Of a DNA stretch of 54,271 nt, positions 8,971 to 17,443 are shown piece after piece. The translations under genes and the position numbers were made by a program. This stretch comes from an uncultured Faecalibacterium sp. (GTDB lineage: Bacteria > Bacillota > Clostridia > Oscillospirales > Ruminococcaceae), in NCBI GenBank assembly GCA_944385995.1, contig CALWZL010000007.1, positions 1-54,271 of the forward strand, read 5' to 3'. The notes beneath the pieces are model-generated. The model had not been told where the DNA came from. It saw nothing but the letters and a program-made list of their open reading frames with translations, and did no database searches. Numbering within the stretch: the stretch's first letter is position 1; each line of letters begins with the position of its first letter.

Positions 8971-10069
8971 TGCCTGGCTGAAAGCCTTCCGCAATCCCGC
9001 CGGGGCCGCTGAACTGGTGAAGGACATCCGCCGGCGCACCGCGAATCGCCCCCCGGTGCGGATCATGGAAATCTGCGGCACCCACACCATGGCCATTGCC
9101 AAAGCGGGGCTGCGGACCCTGCTGGCCCCGGGGGTGGATCTGATTTCGGGCCCCGGGTGCCCGGTCTGCGTCACCCCTGCGGGGGAGATCGACGCCGCCT
9201 TATCCCTCAGCCAGAGGTCGGGGGTCATGATCGCCACCTATGGCGACCTGCTGCGGGTGCCGGGGAGTGTGCGGGGGGATACCCTGCTGGCCCGCCGGGC
9301 CGCCGGGGCGGATGTCCGCACCGTCTATTCCGCCGCCGACGCGGTGGACCTGGCCCGGGCTAACCCCGGCCGGGAAGTGGTCTTTCTGGGGGTGGGGTTT
9401 GAGACCACCACCCCCGGCACCGCCGCCTGCCTGCTGGACGCCGCCGGAAGCAATCTGGACAATTTCTCGGTGTTCTGCCTGCTGAAACGCACCGAACCGG
9501 CCCTGCGGGCTTTGCTGGACGCGCCGGACTGCGGCGTGGATGCTTTGCTGTGCCCGGGGCATGTGGCCGCCATCACCGGGGCGGAGGCCTTCGGGTTTCT
9601 GCCCCGGGAATATGGCCTGCCCGCCGTGGTCAGCGGATTCGACGCCGGGGATGTGCTGTATTCGGTGTGGCGGCTGGTGTGTATGGTCTGCGACGGTGTC
9701 CCGGCCCTGGAAAACGAATATTCCCGGCTGGTGACGGCGGGAGGCAATGCCGCCGCCCGGGCCGTCGCGGAACAGGTGTTTCAGCCGGCGGACAGCCTGT
9801 GGCGGGGGCTGGGAGAAATCCCGGACAGCGGGCTGACTTTGCGGCCGAAATATGCCCGGTTTGACGCCGCCGCCCGGTACGGCCTGGAACGCACCCGGGG
9901 CACCGAGCCCCCGGGCTGCCGCTGCGGGTCGGTGATCCGGGGGGTGCTGCACCCCGAGCAGTGCCCCCTGTTCGGCAAGGTCTGCCGCCCCGAGGACCCG
10001 GTGGGGCCCTGCATGGTATCCAGTGAGGGGGCCTGCGCCGCCGCCTGGAAGTACCGCCCCGCCGACTGA
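8957..10069 (+). CDS. hypD: Hydrogenase maturation Fe-S protein HypD
   Basis: HypD (370 aa) is the [4Fe-4S] scaffold on which, with HypC, the Fe(CN)2CO moiety is assembled. Conserved signatures are visible: EICGTHTMAI, SGPGCPVCVTP and GFETTTPGTA in the first half, LCPGHVAAITG in the middle, and C-terminal cluster cysteines in CRCGSVIRG, CPLFGKVC and GPCMVSSEGAC. The length is typical. It is translated with overlap from hypC and is followed 20 nt later by hypE. Confidence 0.96.
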   Translation: MPWTDAWLKAFRNPAGAAELVKDIRRRTANRPPVRIMEICGTHTMAIAKAGLRTLLAPGVDLISGPGCPVCVTPAGEIDAALSLSQRSGVMIATYGDLLRVPGSVRGDTLLARRAAGADVRTVYSAADAVDLARANPGREVVFLGVGFETTTPGTAACLLDAAGSNLDNFSVFCLLKRTEPALRALLDAPDCGVDALLCPGHVAAITGAEAFGFLPREYGLPAVVSGFDAGDVLYSVWRLVCMVCDGVPALENEYSRLVTAGGNAAARAVAEQVFQPADSLWRGLGEIPDSGLTLRPKYARFDAAARYGLERTRGTEPPGCRCGSVIRGVLHPEQCPLFGKVCRPEDPVGPCMVSSEGACAAAWKYRPAD

Positions 10070-10089
10070 AGCGTGAGGAGAGAACAACA

Positions 10090-11091
10090 ATGCAACCGAT
10101 CATTACCATGGATTACGGCAGCGGCGGGCTGCGCACCGCCGAGCTGATCGAGGAGATTCTGCTGCCTGCTTTTGGAAACGCCGCCCTCAACGACCTGGGG
10201 GACGGGGCGGTCCTGCCCGACCTGGGGGGCCCGCCGGTGTTTTCCACCGACAGTTTTGTGGTGACCCCCTGGCAGTTCCCGGGCGGGGACATCGGCAAAC
10301 TGTCGGTCTGCGGCACCGTCAACGACCTCTGCATGGCGGGGGCCAGGCCCCTTTACCTGAGCCTGGGCCTGATTCTGGAGGAGGGCCTGCCCACCGACAC
10401 CCTGCGGACGGTGGTGGATTCCATCGCCCGCAACGCCCGGGAAGCCGGGGTGCAGATTGTCACCGGCGACACCAAGGTGGTGGAGCGGGGCAGCGTGGAC
10501 GGGCTGTACATCAACACGGCGGGCATCGGGGTACTGCGGGCCCCCGGCCTGGGCCGGAAAGCCCTGCGCCCCGGGGATGCGGTGCTGGTCAGCGGCAGCG
10601 TGGGCTGCCACGGGGCCGCCGTCATGATGGCCCGGGGCGAGCTGCCTGTGGAGGGAGACCTGCGCAGCGATTGCCGCCCCCTCCACGCCCTGAGCGCCGC
10701 CGCCCTGGCAGCGGGCGGGGTGCGGCTGATGCGGGACCCCACCCGGGGCGGGGTGGCCACCACCCTCAATGAGTTTGTGGAGGGCGGGCCCCTCTGCATC
10801 GATCTGGAGGAGGAGGCCATCCCGGTGGACGCCCCGGTGGCCGCGGCCTGCGACCTGCTGGGGCTGGACCCCCTGTATGTGGCCTGCGAGGGCCGGATGC
10901 TGGCCGTCACCGCCCCGGAATCCGCCCAAGCCGTACTGGCTGCCCTGCGGGCTTTGCCCGGCGGCGAGGGCGCCTGCCGCATCGGCACCGTGGGCACACA
11001 GCGGCCCGGCAAGGTGGTGCTGCACACCGCTTTGGGCGGCAGCCGCATCCTGGGCAAGCTGACCGGCGCCCAGCTGCCCCGCATCTGCTGA
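10090..11091 (+). CDS. hypE: Carbamoyl dehydratase HypE
   Basis: HypE (333 aa, PurM/SelD-like ATPase) dehydrates the carbamoyl group placed on its C-terminal cysteine by HypF to a thiocyanate. The protein ends in the diagnostic LPRIC with Cys as the final residue. The N-terminus has MDYGSGG and the conserved TDSFVV segment; the C-terminal domain has the DPTRGG motif. Last gene of the hyp operon, with a strong terminator just downstream. All six general Hyp proteins are therefore in one transcript. Confidence 0.97.
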   Translation: MQPIITMDYGSGGLRTAELIEEILLPAFGNAALNDLGDGAVLPDLGGPPVFSTDSFVVTPWQFPGGDIGKLSVCGTVNDLCMAGARPLYLSLGLILEEGLPTDTLRTVVDSIARNAREAGVQIVTGDTKVVERGSVDGLYINTAGIGVLRAPGLGRKALRPGDAVLVSGSVGCHGAAVMMARGELPVEGDLRSDCRPLHALSAAALAAGGVRLMRDPTRGGVATTLNEFVEGGPLCIDLEEEAIPVDAPVAAACDLLGLDPLYVACEGRMLAVTAPESAQAVLAALRALPGGEGACRIGTVGTQRPGKVVLHTALGGSRILGKLTGAQLPRIC

Positions 11092-11111
11092 GCCCTGGAA
11101 GCAACTGCAAA

Positions 11112-11151
11112 AAACAGAGGCGCGAACCTTTCGGTTCGCGCCTCTTCTTTT
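11112..11151 (+). terminator. Terminator of the hyp operon
   Basis: A 12-bp perfect stem GAGGCGCGAACC / GGTTCGCGCCTC with a TTTC loop, then TTCTTTT. It lies 20 nt after the hypE stop. Confidence 0.92.
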
Positions 11152-11379
11152 GATGGTGGGCAGTCGTTGGAGGGCGGCTGCATCCGTACCGCCAGAGACG
11201 ATTCCAGACACCGCGGGTAATGTAAAATCCTGCTGTGCCGGCTTTACGTTTGAGGAAGGATGGCGGATGTCGGCTGGTGAAACGCAAGCCGAGCCCGGGC
11301 GCTGCCCGGCGCGGGCTTCGCAGGCAAAAGCCATCGGGAACCCCGGGGCGCGAATTGGTCCAGGCTCTGCCTGGTGGTT
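11152..11379. other. Intergenic stretch between hypE terminator and rpiR promoter
   Basis: No gene recognised. It contains a GC-rich inverted segment around 11291-11320 that shares a 17-nt match (GCGCTGCCCGGCGCGGG) with positions 74-90 just past the ech operon. I looked for a riboswitch here and could not match one. Confidence 0.4.
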
Positions 11380-11409
11380 TTGACAGAATCTTGACGGATG
11401 TGCTACAAT
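11380..11409 (+). promoter_or_regulatory. Promoter of the RpiR-type regulator
   Basis: TTGACA (11380-11385), 18-nt spacer, TACAAT (11404-11409), 40 nt upstream of the regulator start. It lacks the operator-like motif seen upstream of the esterase and PTS transcripts, so autoregulation through that motif is not suggested. Confidence 0.78.
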
Positions 11410-11448
11410 AAAACAACTTGGATCGAACGATGCGGGGAGGCTGTAGGG

Positions 11449-12261
11449 ATGAATGATGTGAAAATGATGGGGTCCCTGTCGGACCGTCTGCTCAGCTTTG
11501 TGAGCACGGCGCCGGTGCGGGATGCAAATTACGACATTGCGGTGGCGCTGCTGCGGCACTATCCCCAGCTGAAGGGGATGACGCTGGGCCAGATTGCAGA
11601 CCTGTGCTATACCTCCAACGCATCCATCTCGCGGTTCTGCCGGTTTCTGGGCATGGGCAATTTCAAGGAGTTCCAGGCCTGGATGGAGCGGGATTTCACC
11701 ATGCGGACCGATTATTCCCGCCAGTTTTATACCATGCTCCACAACAATCAGGAGACCGCCATCAGCGCCTACCGGGACGCCCTGATCGGCAATATCTACA
11801 CCACCATCGCCCCCGAAAACGCCCAGGTGATCCCGGACATCATCAAGGTGCTCCATGACTGCGGCAAGGCCGCCTATTTCTCCCACCACTTTCTGTGGGA
11901 TATCGGGCACTATTTCCAGAGCAAAATGATGATGATGGGCCGCTATGTCGAGCTGTTCATGGACTATGGCGCCCAGCTGGAATGTGCCCGCAGCCTGACC
12001 GAAAAGGATTTTGCCATCATTTGCAGCGTGGGCGGCAGCTACCTGACCCGGTACCCGGACATCTGCAACGCCATCCTGTCCAGCGGGTGCAAAGTGCTGA
12101 TTATCACCCAGAACCTGGCCAGCCCTTACCTGAACACCGCCGACTTCATCCTCCAGTGCGGCACCACCAACCGCAACGATGTCGGCAAATACGCCGCCCT
12201 GATGGCCAACGACCTGATCCTGATGGGGTATCTGCGGGCCTACGACAAAGCATTTCAATAA
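11449..12261 (+). CDS. RpiR/MurR-family transcriptional regulator (HTH + SIS domain)
   Basis: A DNA-binding regulator of about 270 aa sensing a phosphosugar. The N-terminal helix-turn-helix is evident (LGQIADLCYTSNASISRFCR, matching the RpiR recognition-helix pattern), and the C-terminal half is a sugar isomerase (SIS) domain with the SVGGSY phosphosugar-loop region. The ATG at 11449 has GGGGAGG 8 nt upstream; the earlier in-frame ATG at 11398 lies inside the promoter. The gene is monocistronic, bounded by its own promoter and terminator, and sits directly upstream of the esterase and PTS genes. It is the natural candidate to act on the shared operator-like motif before both. Whether it represses or activates is not visible. 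Confidence 0.9.
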   Translation: MNDVKMMGSLSDRLLSFVSTAPVRDANYDIAVALLRHYPQLKGMTLGQIADLCYTSNASISRFCRFLGMGNFKEFQAWMERDFTMRTDYSRQFYTMLHNNQETAISAYRDALIGNIYTTIAPENAQVIPDIIKVLHDCGKAAYFSHHFLWDIGHYFQSKMMMMGRYVELFMDYGAQLECARSLTEKDFAIICSVGGSYLTRYPDICNAILSSGCKVLIITQNLASPYLNTADFILQCGTTNRNDVGKYAALMANDLILMGYLRAYDKAFQ

Positions 12262-12274
12262 GAAAAGCAGTCCC

Positions 12275-12314
12275 AAAGACCGCGGTTGCGTACAACGCGC
12301 CGCGGTCTTTTTTT
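12275..12314 (+). terminator. Terminator after rpiR
   Basis: Stem AAAGACCGCGG / CCGCGGTCTTT (11 bp) around a GC-containing loop, followed by an uninterrupted T run. Confidence 0.9.
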
Positions 12315-12352
12315 ACTGTCTGCACAAAAAACGGCAAAAAGATTTTTCAGTG

Positions 12353-12435
12353 TTTCAAAAATTGAAAAGATGATGCGGCTTCTGAAACAGGATGGTGGTA
12401 CTTGTAACCAAATGATGTAACCTATATGCTATAAT
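12353..12435 (+). promoter_or_regulatory. Operator/promoter module 1 (esterase transcript)
   Basis: Inverted repeat TTTCAA-AAA-TTGAAA at 12353-12367, a further TGAAA half-site 23 nt from its centre, TTGTAACCAAAT beginning 42 nt from the centre, and -10 TATAAT at 12430-12435, 70 nt from the centre. TTTTGGTGCAA follows the -10 and is roughly the reverse complement of TTGTAACCAAA. The spacing TTGTAA to TATAAT is 22 nt, too long for an ordinary sigma-A -35. The same module at the same spacing recurs at 15906-15988. Confidence 0.75.
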
Positions 12436-12547
12436 TTTGGTGCAAGATGAAGGAAATTGCGGGACCCGGAACAGGACCGCACCTTCACAGGCTGACAGGT
12501 CTGGAACAAAACCGATGAGAGGATTGCACAGAAAGGGGATCAATCAG

Positions 12548-14071
12548 ATGAAGAGATGGAGCAAACAACTTTTGTCCGGGTGCCTGGTGGCGGCCCTGCT
12601 GCTGTCGATGGGCGGGTGCCAGCAGGGGAGCATTCCCTCCAGCGCGGTGTCGTCGCAGGCCGCTTCTTCGGCGGCGTCCAGTGAGGAAACTGCGCAGAGC
12701 CCGGCCCAGTCCAGCGAAACCTACAGCGATATGCCGGTTCAGACGCTGGAACTGGATGCCAGCGACCCGGATTACTACCAGAAGGCCCTGGAAACGGAAA
12801 TCTACAACTACAAATTGATCCGCAATGTGCCCACGGCCTACACCGCAGACAGTTGGGAGGCCTATACCTCAACCGCCAACACCCTGTTGAACATTGACCC
12901 GGCCAGCCTGGACGACGTGTCCAAAAGCATGATCGACAATGCAGTGGAAAAGCGGGAGGCGCTGGTTCAGGTTGCGCCGGCGGCCGACTGCATGTGGTAC
13001 ATCTGGGGGGACGCGCCGGCCACGGCCGAGACGGTGGAGTCCTCCGATTTTACCGCGGAAAGCTATGACAACGCCGACATGAAGCCCTTCCTGGTGCCCT
13101 ATCTGGTGGAGGACCAGTCGACCGCCAAGGGCAATATGATTGTGATTGCGGGCGGCGGCTATTCTTCCCGCGGCAATGCGATGGAAGGTTATCCCATCGC
13201 CGAGGCCTTCCGGGATCTGGGCTACAATGCCTATGTGCTCCAGCGCCGGGTGGCCCCCTACAGCGAGGAGGATGTCTGGCTGGATATGCAGCGGGCGGTC
13301 CGGTACCTGCGGTACAACGCCGACAGCCTGGGGCTGGGCGGCATGGACTGCATGGCTGCCAGCGGCTTCTCGGGCGGCTCCGGCACCATTCTGGGCGAGG
13401 TGGCCTATCTCTACGGCGATGTGCAGCCCACCCTGTTTGATCCAGACTATACCCCCGATGAAGTGGATCAGATGAGCGCGGACCTGGATGTGATCTGCCC
13501 GCTGTATGGCCCCCAGTACAGTGCAGAGCACACCAGCGATTATGCAGGTCTGGTCACCGACAACCCCAATCTGCCCGCCATGTTCCTGGCGGTGGGCGAA
13601 AACGACGCCACCGGCGCCATGCCCGACATCTGGACCCTGGCCAATTCGGTGCGGGGCAAGACGGTGGTGGAGGTGCACACCTTTGCCGAGGTGGGCCACG
13701 GCTTTGGCGCCGGCCTGCAGGGCACTACTTCCACCTACTGGATTCCGATGGCAGATACCTTTATTGACCTGGTGATGGGCCGCGGCGAGGCCGGCGCCGG
13801 CGAGGCAGCGGAAATCCCCGAGGGCTACACCCAGATGCAGCAGTATACCTTTGAGGGCGGCTTCGGCAAGGCGGATGTGACCTGTGCCGTGGACGATACA
13901 AAGACCAAGGTGTACATGGCTTTTGTGGCCTTTGACCAGCAGCAGGTGGTGGAAGGGGTGCTGAACGACGGCATCGTCACCGTCACCTATGACAAATCCG
14001 GCTTTATGACCAATGACGCCCAGGCCATCTACAACGCCGCCGACCAGAACAACTGGCAGCCGGTGGCATGA
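12548..14071 (+). CDS. Secreted alpha/beta-hydrolase (esterase-like) lipoprotein
   Basis: A predicted lipoprotein of 507 aa: the N-terminal signal ends at MGGC (Cys24), followed by a Ser/Ala-rich linker. The central region is an alpha/beta-hydrolase of the acetyl-esterase/lipase type with a complete triad by pattern: Ser275 in GFSGGSG, Asp353 in GENDATG and His384 in GHGFGAG. A small beta-rich C-terminal domain follows. The ATG at 12548 has AAAGGGG upstream. It is paralogous along its length to the next gene, so a tandem duplication. Context (RpiR regulator, beta-glucoside PTS) suggests removal of acyl groups from glycosides outside the cell. The substrate is inference; a peptidase-like activity of the fold cannot be excluded. 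Confidence 0.82.
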   Translation: MKRWSKQLLSGCLVAALLLSMGGCQQGSIPSSAVSSQAASSAASSEETAQSPAQSSETYSDMPVQTLELDASDPDYYQKALETEIYNYKLIRNVPTAYTADSWEAYTSTANTLLNIDPASLDDVSKSMIDNAVEKREALVQVAPAADCMWYIWGDAPATAETVESSDFTAESYDNADMKPFLVPYLVEDQSTAKGNMIVIAGGGYSSRGNAMEGYPIAEAFRDLGYNAYVLQRRVAPYSEEDVWLDMQRAVRYLRYNADSLGLGGMDCMAASGFSGGSGTILGEVAYLYGDVQPTLFDPDYTPDEVDQMSADLDVICPLYGPQYSAEHTSDYAGLVTDNPNLPAMFLAVGENDATGAMPDIWTLANSVRGKTVVEVHTFAEVGHGFGAGLQGTTSTYWIPMADTFIDLVMGRGEAGAGEAAEIPEGYTQMQQYTFEGGFGKADVTCAVDDTKTKVYMAFVAFDQQQVVEGVLNDGIVTVTYDKSGFMTNDAQAIYNAADQNNWQPVA

Positions 14072-14201
14072 TGGGCCAAAGGCACAAGAACTGCAAATCA
14101 GCCGCGTGAAAAAACGGCTTTGGGAAACCCGCGGGAGGTGATGGCTTTTCGGCCCTGCACGACCTACGGACTGTAAATCTCAGATACAAGGAGGAATTGT
14201 T

Positions 14202-15746
14202 GTGAAACACAAGCAAGTCAAAACCATGGTGGCAAGCGTCCTGGCCGTCAGCCTGGTGATGAGCGTCCCGGCGTCCGCCTTTGCGGCCGGCACGGAGGCT
14301 GTGTCGGTGCCCTCTGCCCAGTCGGTGGACTTCAGCGAAAACTGCACCCGGATTCTGGACTGGCTGGGCATCCAGATCCCCGGGCATTTCGACAGCCAGG
14401 CCCCCTACAAGGTCAACACCCTGTCCGAGTCGGACCCCAACTACTGGCAGGCTGAGTGGGAAACCCAGGTCTACAACTACAAGATGGTCCGCAACTATCC
14501 CACGCTGTACACCCAGGAGGCCTGGGATGCCGCCCAGAGCGCCGGCACCGTGTTGCTGGGCATCCACCCCGAATCCATGACCGACGCCAACAAGGAACAG
14601 ATCCTGGCGGCCCGGGACGCCATTGCCGCCCTGGCTGACCACCAGCTCAAACCCTTCAGCGACGGCATCAACGGGGAAGTGATCTATCTCTGGGGAGACG
14701 ATATGCCCGTCACCACCCCCGCCAGTGACCTGCAGTTCCCCCTGGTGAATTATGAGGGGGAGTCGGTGTACGACAACGCCGATTTCCAGCCCTTCCTGAT
14801 TCCTTATCTGCTGGATGATCCCAGCTCGGCCAAAGGCACCATCATCGTGACTTCCGGCGGCGGCAACACCAGCCGCAGCAATCCGGTGGAAGCCTATGCC
14901 GTCTGCCCTGAGTTCAACAAGCTGGGCTACAACTGCTTTTTGCTTCAGCGCCGGGTGGCCCCCTACAACAACGACGACATCGTGATGGATATGCAGCGGG
15001 CCGTGCGGGTGGTGAAATACTATTCCGACCAGTGGGGCATTGACCTGGAGGGTTCGCTGCTGGCGGTGTCCGGCTATTCCGGCAGCGGCGGCAACATCCG
15101 CACCATGCTGGAAAAATTCTACGACGATATCACCCCCGACCAGTTTGACCCGGACTATGTCTGTGATGCGGTGGACGCTGTCAACAGCGATGTGGACGTG
15201 GCCCATCTGATTTACTCGGGCGCCCCCATTGAAACCCAGAATCCCAACCTGCCCCACATGTTCATTGCGGTGGGCGCAGACGACCAGTGGGAAGGCAGTC
15301 TGGAACTGTTCAAGCAGGCCTATGAGCTGGGCCTGGACCCTGAACTCCATGTCTACGGCCTGAATGGCCACGGCTTCGGCGCCGGCATGGAGGGCACCTC
15401 CTCCATGACCTGGATGGAGACCTGTGACCTGTACATGCAGAAGGTGATGGGATATGCGGAGATCCCCTTCACCGGCGAGATTCCTGCTGAATACACCCTG
15501 ACCCAGCAAGTCCATGTCAACTGGTTCCCCATTGGCGATGACGTGACGGTCAACGTCTACACCACCGCCGACGGCGGCAAGTGCCTGTTCACCTTCTTCG
15601 GCTGGGGCGAAAACATCATGGTGGAAGGCCTGCTGATTGGCGGCCATGTGGCCAGCGTGACCTACGACAGCGTGGGCTACTTCGGCCAGGATGCCGCCAA
15701 GATGTGGGATCTGGTGGACCCGGGTGCCTGGCAGCCTGTCAACTGA
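14202..15746 (+). CDS. Secreted alpha/beta-hydrolase (esterase-like), paralogue of the preceding gene
   Basis: A 514-aa exported hydrolase. It starts with GTG at 14202 (AAGGAGG 7 nt upstream) and has a classical signal peptide ending near ASAFA, with no lipobox, so it is released or wall-retained rather than lipid-anchored. The triad is Ser293 in GYSGSG, Asp360 or Asp361 in GADDQW and His390 in GHGFGAG. The shared QRRVAPY and DMQRAVR segments show common ancestry with the upstream lipoprotein. Both are served by the promoter at 12430. Different anchoring suggests the pair acts at different distances from the cell. Substrate unknown; an acyl-glycoside or acetylated oligosaccharide is inferred from the neighbours. 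Confidence 0.82.
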   Translation: MKHKQVKTMVASVLAVSLVMSVPASAFAAGTEAVSVPSAQSVDFSENCTRILDWLGIQIPGHFDSQAPYKVNTLSESDPNYWQAEWETQVYNYKMVRNYPTLYTQEAWDAAQSAGTVLLGIHPESMTDANKEQILAARDAIAALADHQLKPFSDGINGEVIYLWGDDMPVTTPASDLQFPLVNYEGESVYDNADFQPFLIPYLLDDPSSAKGTIIVTSGGGNTSRSNPVEAYAVCPEFNKLGYNCFLLQRRVAPYNNDDIVMDMQRAVRVVKYYSDQWGIDLEGSLLAVSGYSGSGGNIRTMLEKFYDDITPDQFDPDYVCDAVDAVNSDVDVAHLIYSGAPIETQNPNLPHMFIAVGADDQWEGSLELFKQAYELGLDPELHVYGLNGHGFGAGMEGTSSMTWMETCDLYMQKVMGYAEIPFTGEIPAEYTLTQQVHVNWFPIGDDVTVNVYTTADGGKCLFTFFGWGENIMVEGLLIGGHVASVTYDSVGYFGQDAAKMWDLVDPGAWQPVN

Positions 15747-15800
15747 AAAAGGGCACGCCCTGAAGGACCGGAGACAGAACCATTTTAGAACCGTTTGAAG

Positions 15801-15842
15801 CTGCGCCTTTGAAAATTTCGGTTTTCAGGGGCGCAGTTTTTT
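15801..15842 (+). terminator. Terminator of the esterase transcript
   Basis: A 15-bp stem (CTGCGCCTTTGAAAA with TTTTCAGGGGCGCAG, two G-U pairs), TTTCGG loop, then six T. It separates the esterase pair from the PTS operon. Confidence 0.9.
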
Positions 15843-15905
15843 GGATGGTCGGCGGGCATCACAATGGCTAAAATACACAAAAAACAGAGATAATTTTTTT
15901 CGCGT

Positions 15906-15988
15906 TTTCAAAAAATGAAACGGCGGCCGTCACCTTGAAATGCCGCCGTTGTGCTTGTAACCAAATCGAGCGCTCGGTGTGATATAAT
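15906..15988 (+). promoter_or_regulatory. Operator/promoter module 2 (PTS transcript)
   Basis: TTTCA-AAAAA-TGAAA inverted repeat at 15906-15920, TGAAA at +23 from its centre, TTGTAACCAAAT at +42, TATAAT at 15983-15988 (+70), then TTTTGGTGCAA. All elements fall at exactly the same distances as in the module at 12353, although the DNA between them is unrelated. That is the pattern of conserved protein-binding sites. Confidence 0.78.
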
Positions 15989-16072
15989 TTTGGTGCAAAG
16001 AGGAAAAGCCGATCTGCAGAGCTGCTACATTCCCACAAGTATCTGTTTCACCCAAGAAGGAGGAATCTTCCC

Positions 16073-17383
16073 ATGACGGAGACCAAGAAAAATCCCATCG
16101 GGCGGTTCATCGAAGAAAAGCTGCTGCCTATCTCCACAGCTTTCGCCCAGAACCGCTACGTCCGCTGCATCGGCACAGGCTCCCAGAACCTGATGGCCAT
16201 CATCATGATCGGCGCAGTGTTCAACCTGCTGAACAGCATCCAGATCGACCCCTACCAGAACTTCATCCAGGCGACAGGGATTGCGGCCTTCCTGAACGCC
16301 GTCTACAACGCCTGCATGAACTTCATGGGCGTGTTCATGGTGTTCAGCGTGGGCTACGCCGGCGCCAAGATTTTTGACCACGACGAGCTGGCCTTCAACA
16401 ACGGCCTGATGTCCCTGATGGCCTACCTGATTATGGTGCCTGTGGCCACCAACGAGGCCGGCAGCACCGTCATCGTGCTGGACTACCTGGGCAGCCACGG
16501 CGTCTTCCTGGCCTTCATCCTGGGCATCATGGCCACCAAGATCAACATCGCCCTGGTGGACCGGAACATCACCATCAAGATGCCCGCCGGCGTCCCCGAG
16601 AACGTCACCCAGTGCTTCACTTCCATCATCCCCGGCGCTACCATCGCCCTGGTGTCCAGCCTGCTGCGGGGCCTGTTCACCCTGACCCCCTGGGGCAACG
16701 TCATCGACGCTGTCTACTCCCTGCTCCAGACCCCGCTGGCCAACATCACCGGCAGCCTGGGCGGCTTCATCGTCCTGCTGCTGCTGGCCCAGGTCCTCTG
16801 GTTCTTCGGCGTCCACGGCTCCTACACCGTGCTGGCCATCCTCTACCCCCTGTGGTTCACCTATCTGCCTGACAACACCGCAGCCGCTGCCGCCGGCCTG
16901 CCCATCCCCCACATGTGGAACACCTCCATGTACGACTTCGCCTGCAACGGCGGCTGCGGCTGCACCCTGGGCCTGGTGATCGTCATGTTCCTGTTCGCCA
17001 AGTCCAAGCGCTACAAGGAATTCTCCAAGATCGTCCTGCCCTGCGGCATCTTCAACATCAACGAGCCCCTGGTCTACGGCATGCCCCTGATGCTCAATTT
17101 CACCATGCTGATTCCCTTCATCGTGACCCCCATCCTCGCCCTGATCTTTGCATGGGCTGCCATCACCCTGGGCCTGATGCCCTGTCCCACCGGCCTCATC
17201 GGCATGAACACCATGCCCATCTTCATCTACGGCGTGATCCAGGGCTCCTGGAAGATCGGCGTCTATCAGATCCTGATGACCATCCTGAGCGCTGCCATCT
17301 GGTATCCCTTCTTCAAGGTTGCTGACAGCCAGGCTGCCGCCGAGGAACAGGCCGCCGCCCTGGCCGAGCAGACCCAGGAATAA
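16073..17383 (+). CDS. PTS cellobiose/lichenan-type EIIC permease
   Basis: The membrane-embedded sugar channel (436 aa) of a lactose/cellobiose-family phosphotransferase system, importing a beta-glucoside or cellobiose-like sugar for phosphorylation. About ten hydrophobic helices are seen, and the family signature FNINEPLVYGMPL near residue 335 contains the sugar-contacting Asn-Glu-Pro. The C-terminus is an Ala/Glu-rich cytoplasmic tail. AAGGAGG precedes the ATG. First gene of the operon, driven by the module at 15906. Codon use is strongly biased to C/G-ending codons, suggesting high expression. The exact sugar is not predictable. Confidence 0.93.
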   Translation: MTETKKNPIGRFIEEKLLPISTAFAQNRYVRCIGTGSQNLMAIIMIGAVFNLLNSIQIDPYQNFIQATGIAAFLNAVYNACMNFMGVFMVFSVGYAGAKIFDHDELAFNNGLMSLMAYLIMVPVATNEAGSTVIVLDYLGSHGVFLAFILGIMATKINIALVDRNITIKMPAGVPENVTQCFTSIIPGATIALVSSLLRGLFTLTPWGNVIDAVYSLLQTPLANITGSLGGFIVLLLLAQVLWFFGVHGSYTVLAILYPLWFTYLPDNTAAAAAGLPIPHMWNTSMYDFACNGGCGCTLGLVIVMFLFAKSKRYKEFSKIVLPCGIFNINEPLVYGMPLMLNFTMLIPFIVTPILALIFAWAAITLGLMPCPTGLIGMNTMPIFIYGVIQGSWKIGVYQILMTILSAAIWYPFFKVADSQAAAEEQAAALAEQTQE

Positions 17384-17443
17384 CAGCAAACCATCCAAAC
17401 TTTCCATCCTACATCAACATCATTCATACGGAGGTATCTTACC

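Noticed and set aside
11270-11345. Possible riboswitch (GGTGAAA plus GC-rich hairpins) upstream of rpiR
   Set aside because: The GGTGAAA resembles part of a cobalamin riboswitch but the rest of the conserved core is missing and the stretch lies upstream of the -35 box, so it is not in the transcript.
9781-12276. Minus-strand open frame of about 831 codons across hypD, hypE and the RpiR gene
   Set aside because: It spans three well-supported plus-strand genes and two terminators; composition is that of a shadow frame.
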